Shown: positions 11,242 to 17,374 of the stretch, in pieces
Layout of the letters: each line of letters opens with the position of its first letter
Position numbering within the stretch: position 1 is the first letter of the stretch
Origin: Herbaspirillum sp. 3R11
GTDB lineage: Bacteria; Pseudomonadota; Gammaproteobacteria; Burkholderiales; Burkholderiaceae_D
Assembly: GCF_004563925.1 (NCBI RefSeq)
Contig: NZ_SPNJ01000001.1
Location: 868,001-932,000, forward strand
Direction: 5' to 3'
DNA length: 64,000 nt
Translations under genes and position numbers: made by a program
Notes under the pieces: model-generated
What the model saw: only the letters and a program-made list of their open reading frames with translations
What the model was told of the DNA's origin: nothing
The model's database searches: none

Positions 11242-11508
11242 CGCAGAGTCTGTTGACGATCTTTTAACTTGTATCGGAAGTGACGGAAATGTCGCAGCGA
11301 CGTCGGAACCACATCGGCTGAACGGCCGCGTGTTCAACGTCGGGCAACGCGCAAGCGAAACCGGGGCAGGACATGGCGAGCATATGCGTACTCCTACGCA
11401 TATGCACAAGCAGGCCCGGGTTGCATAATCCTTCACCGCCATACGGCGCAAAAAATCGCGGCACGCTCAACCCGCCAGTCAATGGCAGCCGCTTCTTGGG
11501 TAGAAATA
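11242..11508 (+). promoter_or_regulatory. livH upstream region with an 11-base inverted repeat
   Basis: No gene is visible here. The notable element is GCATATGCGTA / TACGCATATGC at 11380-11405: perfect 11-base arms, 4-base spacer, and no following T-run. It looks like a dimer-protein operator, or an mRNA hairpin, about 100 bases before the livH start. A promoter for livHMGF is expected here because of the terminator at 11205-11241, but no clear -35/-10 pair was found. Confidence 0.45.
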
Positions 11509-12399
11509 ATGGATATTCTGTTACAGCTGGTTTTCAGCGGCATCGCGCTAGGCATGATCTACGCGGTGATCGCCTTCGGTTATCAATTGACCTTCGCCAC
11601 CTCCGGCACACTGAACTTCGGCCAGGGCGAGGCATTGATGCTCGGTTCGCTGGTCGGCCTGTCCGTGGTCGGCAACATACACGGTGGACCCTATCTCAAC
11701 TATTGGCTGATGATTCCGATCGTGCTGGTCTTCGGCGCGCTGCAAGGCGTCTTCGTCGAATGGATCGGCGTACGTCCGGCCATCAAGATCAAGTCCGAAT
11801 TCGGCTGGATCATGTCGACCATCGCGCTGGCGATCATCTTCAAGAACGTCGCGGAAAACATCTGGGGCAAGGACGACTTGCCGTTCCCGAGCCCGCTGTC
11901 GGGCGCACCGTTCCAGATCCTCGGCGCCAATGTGCAGCCGATGCAGGTGCTGGTCGTGGTCGGCGCGCTGGCCATCATGCTCGCCGTCGAGCTGTTCAAC
12001 CGCAAATCGATCTACGGCAAAGCCGTGGTCGCCACCTCCAACGACCGTGACGCCGCCGGCCTGATGGGTATCAACACCAGCGTGGTGATCACCTTCTCCT
12101 ACGCCTTGTCGTCGGCAACCGCCGCCTTCGCCGGCGTACTGGTGGCGCCGCTGACACTGACCGGTGCGACCATGGGCGCAGCGCTTGGCCTCAAGGCCTT
12201 CGCCGTGGCCATCATCGGCGGTCTGACCTCGGGCATGGGTGCCATCGTCGGCGGTCTGATCCTCGGCATCGCCGAAACCGTCACAGGGTTCTACATCTCC
12301 ACCGGCTACAAGGAAGTCCCCGGACTGCTCCTGCTGTTGCTCGTGCTGGCGGTAAAACCTGCAGGCCTGTTTGGCAAAACTGCGATCAAAAAGGTCTGA
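11509..12399 (+). CDS. livH: Branched-chain amino acid ABC transporter permease
   Basis: A 296-residue LivH-type inner membrane permease with about eight hydrophobic segments. Family motifs include FATSGTLNFGQGEALMLGS near the N-terminus and KAFAVAIIGGLTSGMGAIVG near the C-terminus, which contacts the ATPases. The ATG at 11509 (MDILLQLVFSGIALGMIYAV) was preferred over one nine codons upstream because it begins directly at the first helix as in homologues. The stop TGA overlaps the next start codon by one base, so the permeases are translationally coupled. Confidence 0.93.
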   Translation: MDILLQLVFSGIALGMIYAVIAFGYQLTFATSGTLNFGQGEALMLGSLVGLSVVGNIHGGPYLNYWLMIPIVLVFGALQGVFVEWIGVRPAIKIKSEFGWIMSTIALAIIFKNVAENIWGKDDLPFPSPLSGAPFQILGANVQPMQVLVVVGALAIMLAVELFNRKSIYGKAVVATSNDRDAAGLMGINTSVVITFSYALSSATAAFAGVLVAPLTLTGATMGAALGLKAFAVAIIGGLTSGMGAIVGGLILGIAETVTGFYISTGYKEVPGLLLLLLVLAVKPAGLFGKTAIKKV

Positions 12400-14363
12400 T
12401 GAACATGAACAAGAAAATCCTCCTTCTTTCGGTCCTGGGCATCGCCGCACTCGCGGTGCTGCCTCTCTTCGTGCGCAATCCCTACTACCTGCATCTGGTG
12501 GAAACCATCCTGATCTACGCCATCCTGCTGTTCGGCCTGGACATCGTGGTCGGCTACACCGGTCAGGTCTCGCTCGGCCACGCCGGCCTGTTCGGCATCG
12601 GCTCGTACACAGCGGGCGTGCTGTACTTCAAGGTCGGTTTGCCATTCCTGCTGATCCTGCCGGCCAGCATCGGCGTCACTGCGGTATTCGGCGCCGTGCT
12701 GGCCTTGCCGGCCTTGCGCGTGACCGGTCCTTACCTGGCGATGGTCACGCTGGCCTTCGGCACCATCATCCAGATCCTCATCAATGAAATGACTTTCCTC
12801 ACCGAAGGTCCGATGGGCATCAAGGTACCGAAGCCGAGTTTCGGCGGCGCCAAGCTTGATGAAGTCGAGTTCTTCTACGTCGTCGCCGTGCTCATGGTGC
12901 TGTCGCTGATCGTGGTCCACCGTATCCTACGCTCCAACCTCGGCCGCGCCTTCCAGGCGCTGCGCGACAGCCCGATCGCCTCGGACTGCATGGGCGTGTC
13001 GGTATATCGCTACAAGGTCTACGCCTTCGTCATCAGCGCCGCGCTGGCCGGTTTGTCGGGTTGCCTGTACGCGTATTCGGAAGAGTACATCTCGCCCAAT
13101 ACCTACAACTTCGAGCTGACCATCCTGTTCCTGCTGGCGGTCATCATGGGCGGCCGCAAGTCGCGCATCGGTTCCCTCATCGGCGCACTGATCGTGGTCA
13201 TGCTGCCGAGCCTGCTGTCGGACATCGAACTGTTCCGCCAGATCGCCACCGTGGCTGCCGTGATCGTCGTGCTGGGCGCCATCGGCTCGGTCATCAAGAA
13301 GGTCAAGACCCCGCGCGAAATCGCCGTGCCGGTGGTCGCCACCGTGCTCATGGCCGGCTTCTCCTACAAGCTGGAAAACATCACCGACTGGCGTCTCACC
13401 ATCTTCGGCCTGATGACGCTGTTCGTGGTGTATTACCTGCAGGACGGCATCGTCGGTTTCTGCCGCGCGCTGTTCGGCCGCATGCTCAGCAAGCGTACGC
13501 CGCTGGCGCAGCAAATCGCCGGTGACAAGACTGCCGCCGTCATCACCAACGATGCCGTCAAGGAAGTCGGCGCAACCCTGCTCAAGGTCAACCAGGTGCT
13601 GATGCAGTTCGGCGGCCTCAAAGCCCTGAACAAGGTCGACCTCGACGTCCGCAAAGGCACCGTGCACGGCCTGATCGGCCCCAACGGTTCCGGCAAGAGC
13701 ACCATGATGAACGTGCTCACCGGCATCTACCGTCCGACCGACGGCACCGTTGAATACGACGGCCGCGCCATCACCGGCCAGCCGCCGTCGCTGATCGCCC
13801 TGGGCGGCGTGGCGCGCACCTTCCAGAACGTCCAGCTGTTCGGCGAAATGTCCGCCACAGAGAACGTCCTGGTCGGCCTGCACCACACCTTCCGCAGCAA
13901 CGTCGCCGACGTCATGGTGCACAGCCCGCGCTACCTGCGCGAAGAGCGCGCCGCACGCGAACGCGCCGCCGCGATCCTCGAGTTCGTCGGCCTCGCCGAT
14001 CTCGCCAACGAAGAAGCACGCAACCTGCCATACGGCAAACAGCGCCTGCTCGAAATCGGCCGCGCCCTGGGTCTCAATCCAAGCCTGCTGCTGTTGGATG
14101 AACCGGCCGCCGGCCTCACCGCGCCCGACATCAAGGAACTGGTCGCCATCATCCGCAAGATCCGCGATGTCGGCATCACCATCATCCTCATCGAGCATCA
14201 CATGGACGTCGTCATGTCGATCTGCGACACCGTGACCGTGCTCGACTTCGGCCAGAAGATCGCCGAAGGCAAGCCGGCCGAAGTGCAGGCCAACCCCAAG
14301 GTGATCGAAGCCTATCTCGGCGGCAGCGCCGGCGATTCCACACCAACCACCGCGGGAGCTTGA
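12399..14363 (+). CDS. livM-livG: Fused permease-ATPase of a branched-chain amino acid ABC transporter (LivM-LivG)
   Basis: A 654-residue fusion. Residues about 1-300 are a LivM-type permease (GYTGQVSLGHAGLFGIGSY; VTLAFGTIIQILINEMTF). Residues about 305-370 add two more hydrophobic stretches not needed in a standard LivM. Residues about 384-640 are a LivG-type ATPase: Walker A GPNGSGKST at about 427-435, signature LPYGKQRLLEIGRAL near 543, Walker B LLLLDEPAAGLT near 565-575, and the switch histidine in IEHHMDVV. The reading frame is continuous and all motifs are intact, so this is a true fusion. The start at 12399 overlaps the livH stop; an ATG at 12405 is an alternative. livF follows one base after the stop. 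Confidence 0.93.
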   Translation: MNMNKKILLLSVLGIAALAVLPLFVRNPYYLHLVETILIYAILLFGLDIVVGYTGQVSLGHAGLFGIGSYTAGVLYFKVGLPFLLILPASIGVTAVFGAVLALPALRVTGPYLAMVTLAFGTIIQILINEMTFLTEGPMGIKVPKPSFGGAKLDEVEFFYVVAVLMVLSLIVVHRILRSNLGRAFQALRDSPIASDCMGVSVYRYKVYAFVISAALAGLSGCLYAYSEEYISPNTYNFELTILFLLAVIMGGRKSRIGSLIGALIVVMLPSLLSDIELFRQIATVAAVIVVLGAIGSVIKKVKTPREIAVPVVATVLMAGFSYKLENITDWRLTIFGLMTLFVVYYLQDGIVGFCRALFGRMLSKRTPLAQQIAGDKTAAVITNDAVKEVGATLLKVNQVLMQFGGLKALNKVDLDVRKGTVHGLIGPNGSGKSTMMNVLTGIYRPTDGTVEYDGRAITGQPPSLIALGGVARTFQNVQLFGEMSATENVLVGLHHTFRSNVADVMVHSPRYLREERAARERAAAILEFVGLADLANEEARNLPYGKQRLLEIGRALGLNPSLLLLDEPAAGLTAPDIKELVAIIRKIRDVGITIILIEHHMDVVMSICDTVTVLDFGQKIAEGKPAEVQANPKVIEAYLGGSAGDSTPTTAGA

Positions 14364-14364
14364 G

Positions 14365-15093
14365 ATGCTGACGATTTCGAATTTGCAGGCCGCTTACGGC
14401 AAGGTTGAAGTGCTGCACGGTATTTCGATGGAAGTGCCGAAAGGCAAAGTGGTCACCCTGATCGGCTCCAACGGCGCCGGCAAGACCACCACCATGCGCG
14501 CCATCTCCGGCATGATCAAACCGAAGGGCGGCACCGTCACCCTGGGCGGCAAAGACGTCACCGGCCAGGACTCGCACAAGATCGCGCGCGCCGGTCTGGC
14601 GCACTCGCCCGAAGGCCGCCGCGTCTTCGCCACCATGAGCGTCACCGACAACCTGCTGCTGGGCGCGTTCCCGCGCTTCACGCGGGCGCGTCCCAAGGGC
14701 GACATCGCCCACGACCTGGAACGCGCATTGGAGTTGTTCCCACGCCTTAAGGAGCGCCAGACGCAACTGGCCGGCACCTTGTCCGGCGGCGAACAGCAAA
14801 TGCTCGCCATGGCGCGCGCGGTGATGCTCAACCCGGAAGTGATCCTGCTCGACGAACCTTCGATGGGCCTCGCGCCCATCCTGGTCGAAGAGGTGTTCCG
14901 CATCATCTTGCGTTTGAAGGAACAGGGGATTACGATGCTGCTGGTGGAACAATTCGCCGCAGCAGCATTGAACGTCGCCGACTACGGCTACGTCCTGGAA
15001 AACGGCAAGATTTCCGTGCACGGCCCGGCCGACAAACTGCAGAACGACCCGGCGGTGCAAGCAGCATATCTCGGCGGTGGCGCACATCATTAA
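14365..15093 (+). CDS. livF: Branched-chain amino acid ABC transporter ATPase
   Basis: A 242-residue LivF-type ATPase that pairs with the LivG domain. Walker A is GSNGAGKTT (G34-T42), the ABC signature LSGGEQQM near residue 140, Walker B VILLDEPSMGLAP near 160, and the C-terminal ANVADYGY...GP segment is typical of LivF. The ATG at 14365 lies one base after the preceding TGA, so it is co-translated with the fused gene. It is the last gene of the operon; a palindromic terminator lies about 100 bases downstream. The AT-rich defence-like island starts just after. Confidence 0.95.
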   Translation: MLTISNLQAAYGKVEVLHGISMEVPKGKVVTLIGSNGAGKTTTMRAISGMIKPKGGTVTLGGKDVTGQDSHKIARAGLAHSPEGRRVFATMSVTDNLLLGAFPRFTRARPKGDIAHDLERALELFPRLKERQTQLAGTLSGGEQQMLAMARAVMLNPEVILLDEPSMGLAPILVEEVFRIILRLKEQGITMLLVEQFAAAALNVADYGYVLENGKISVHGPADKLQNDPAVQAAYLGGGAHH

Positions 15094-15217
15094 TTATTAA
15101 AACGCCAAGCCGGCAACCAGATACTCGGACGTCCAGCATGCTGGGCGCAGGGTATATTAAGGAGGAGACATACCTCTGAGACCTGACTAGGGTGCGCCGC
15201 GGCGCACCTTTTCTTTT
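15094..15217 (+). terminator. livF 3' region with palindromes and terminator
   Basis: The terminator is GGTGCGCCGCGGCGCACC (15191-15208, a perfect palindrome) followed by TTTTCTTTT. The 98 bases between it and the livF stop are also structured: CCAGCATGCTGG is a perfect 12-base palindrome. A strong Shine-Dalgarno-like AAGGAGGAGA near 15154-15163 has no start codon at usable distance and can pair with CCTCT just downstream. This may be only a 3' untranslated region, or a small RNA released from it. Confidence 0.7.
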
Positions 15218-15349
15218 GGTGCATATAAGAAAGCTAAATCCAGCAAGCATACTCAATTTCAATACAAATGAGAGTGACAATTGATTGATGGATTGATGCT
15301 CAGGAAATGAATTCCACGTAAGAATAAATTTCAAAAAAAGGGTGGGGAT

Positions 15350-17194
15350 ATGCGTCTTAAAAAAATCAAAATTCGAAATTTTCGATGCTATAGAAATGAA
15401 TTTATTTTAACTTTCGAAGATTTAACCTGCCTTATCGCAAAGAATGACACCGGAAAATCCGCTGTATTGGAAGCGCTAGATGCATTTTTCAATCTTGATA
15501 AATTAGAGTCTGACGACAGATCTTCGGGAGTAAGAAATGTTGATCCAATCGAAATTGCATGTTTTTTTGATGACATTCCGACGGCACTTCTCATTGATAC
15601 AGATGCGCTTGTTTCTCCGCGCAATGAATATCTTTTGAATGAGAATGGAGAGTTGGAAATCATAAAAAGCTTCTCCGGAGCTACTCCCAAATGTGAACAT
15701 ATCTTTGTGAACGCGCATCACCCCGGAGTAGCAAATCTGGACGATTTATTTGGTTTGTCAGTCGCCCAACTCCGACAACGTTTGCAAGAATTAAATATTC
15801 CCTTAGAAGGAGTTAATCGGACAATAAAGTCCGCAATGCGTCATGCAATATGGTCATCGGTTCAACCCAATGCCCTTGGCTTGGATGAGAGACGTCTACA
15901 AATTAAAGACACTATTTGGAAGCCTCTGCAAAACGCGCTTCCTTTATATCAGCTTTTTCGAGCTGATCGTCCCAGTTCGGATCAAGATGCTGAAGCTCAG
16001 GATCCGATTAAGTTTGCTATTCGTGAAGCATTAGCTAGCCGCGAAGCGGAGCTTCAGCAAATTGGTGTGTATGTTCAGCAGCAAGTGGAGGAGGTCACCC
16101 GAATGACGATAGAGAAGCTGCGAGAGATGGATCCCGCACTCGCAGGACAATTGAATCCGATTTTCTCTTCTTTTAATTGGTCCAAGGTCTTTTCAGTTTC
16201 TCTCACAGGAGACAATGAGATACCACTGAATAAGCGAGGTAGCGGCGTTCGCCGTCTTTTCTTAGTCAACTTCTTTCGCGCAAAAGCCGAACAACTTGCT
16301 AAAGGACGCGGAGTTTCCGAAGTGATTTTGGCTATTGAAGAGCCAGAGACATCACAGCATCCGAACAATCAGCTTTTACTGCTTGAAGCCCTTGTGGAAC
16401 TATCACAAAGCCTGTCAAATCAAGTGGTCTTTACTACTCACAATCCGTTGTTAGCGCGAAAGGTCAATCGTGATCAAGTGCGCTTCATTGAGAGAGTCGA
16501 CGAAGATAATCGAGTTGTTGCCGATAACGATGTCGCTGCTTCAACTCGGCTTCGAGATACCTTGGGGATTTTGCCTAATCACAATGTTCGTGTATTTGTG
16601 GGCGTTGAAGGGCCAAATGACATTGAGTTTCTCAATCGAATTTCCGCAATTTTGTCGTTGACGGAGAATGATATTCTCAATCTAGAAAACGAAGAGAAGA
16701 GTGGTCGATTGATCTATATTCCAATGGGTGGATCGACGCTTGAGCTTTGGACCAATCGCTTAGAAGGGCTTGAGCTTCCAGAGGTTCACATCATGGATCG
16801 AGACAATCAACCTCCTGCCGCGCCCAAATACGAAGATGCAGCAAATAGAGTGAATGCTCGCGCGCCGTTATGTATAGCTTTCACTACGAATATGAGGGAG
16901 ATGGAAAATCTAATTCACGTGGATGCTATCAATGAAGAATTTAATATCGTTCTTGCCGCTACTCAACCATTTGATGATGTGCCAACTCTAGTAGCAGAGC
17001 TTGTCCACTCGGCTAGCTCACCGAATCCTTGGGCTGATTTAGATGAAGATAAAAAGAAAAAGAAAGAAAGTCAGGCTAAACGACGGTTGAATCGAGGTGC
17101 TGTTTCCAATATGTCTTCTGCTCGGTTAGATCAATCAGATCCTAATGATGAGGTCAGAATTTGGCTACGTTCAATTGGTCGTCACCTTGGCTAA
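15350..17194 (+). CDS. OLD-family ATP-dependent nuclease (AAA ATPase + TOPRIM), putative defence gene A
   Basis: A 614-residue protein. N-terminal ABC-type ATPase: starts RLKKIKIRNFRCYRN, Walker A AKNDTGKS at 30-37 (first glycine replaced by alanine), signature-like KRGSGVRRL at 295-303, Walker B VILAIEEPE at 325-333, H-loop TTHNPLLA at 362-369. C-terminal TOPRIM domain: VGVEGPND with E420, MDRD with D483/D485, and REMEN at 516-520, the pattern of OLD and GajA nucleases. A lysine-rich stretch lies near 560-570. The start at 15350 has GGGTGGGG upstream. Base and codon use is clearly more AT-rich than neighbours, which suggests horizontal acquisition. The helicase gene follows on the same strand; the pair is probably one unit. 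Restriction of phage or other foreign DNA is inferred, not shown. Confidence 0.85.
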   Translation: MRLKKIKIRNFRCYRNEFILTFEDLTCLIAKNDTGKSAVLEALDAFFNLDKLESDDRSSGVRNVDPIEIACFFDDIPTALLIDTDALVSPRNEYLLNENGELEIIKSFSGATPKCEHIFVNAHHPGVANLDDLFGLSVAQLRQRLQELNIPLEGVNRTIKSAMRHAIWSSVQPNALGLDERRLQIKDTIWKPLQNALPLYQLFRADRPSSDQDAEAQDPIKFAIREALASREAELQQIGVYVQQQVEEVTRMTIEKLREMDPALAGQLNPIFSSFNWSKVFSVSLTGDNEIPLNKRGSGVRRLFLVNFFRAKAEQLAKGRGVSEVILAIEEPETSQHPNNQLLLLEALVELSQSLSNQVVFTTHNPLLARKVNRDQVRFIERVDEDNRVVADNDVAASTRLRDTLGILPNHNVRVFVGVEGPNDIEFLNRISAILSLTENDILNLENEEKSGRLIYIPMGGSTLELWTNRLEGLELPEVHIMDRDNQPPAAPKYEDAANRVNARAPLCIAFTTNMREMENLIHVDAINEEFNIVLAATQPFDDVPTLVAELVHSASSPNPWADLDEDKKKKKESQAKRRLNRGAVSNMSSARLDQSDPNDEVRIWLRSIGRHLG

Positions 17195-17308
17195 TGTTTT
17201 TGAATACGATATGACGGTGAAGGATATTTATCTGTAAAACGTATCTGATACACGAGTCTGAAAGATGCATCATATGTTGAGCCTATTTAAGTACTGCTGA
17301 GGGGGGCA

Positions 17309-17374
17309 ATGTTTGTCTCTAAAATAAAAGGGAGAAGTGATGAAAATATCAGACTTAGAGGGGCCAGGCGTTGA
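17309..17374 (+). other. Possible 21-codon upstream ORF overlapping the helicase start
   Basis: A G-rich ribosome-binding-like stretch (GAGGGGGG) sits at a good distance before an ATG at 17309. The frame reads 21 codons to TGA at 17372-17374, overlapping the first codons of the helicase gene (ATG 17340) in a different frame. It may be a translational control element or chance. No protein family is recognisable. Confidence 0.25.

Noticed and set aside
11380-11405. Reading the 11-base inverted repeat as a terminator
   Set aside because: No T-run follows on either strand; the true terminator is at 11205-11241.
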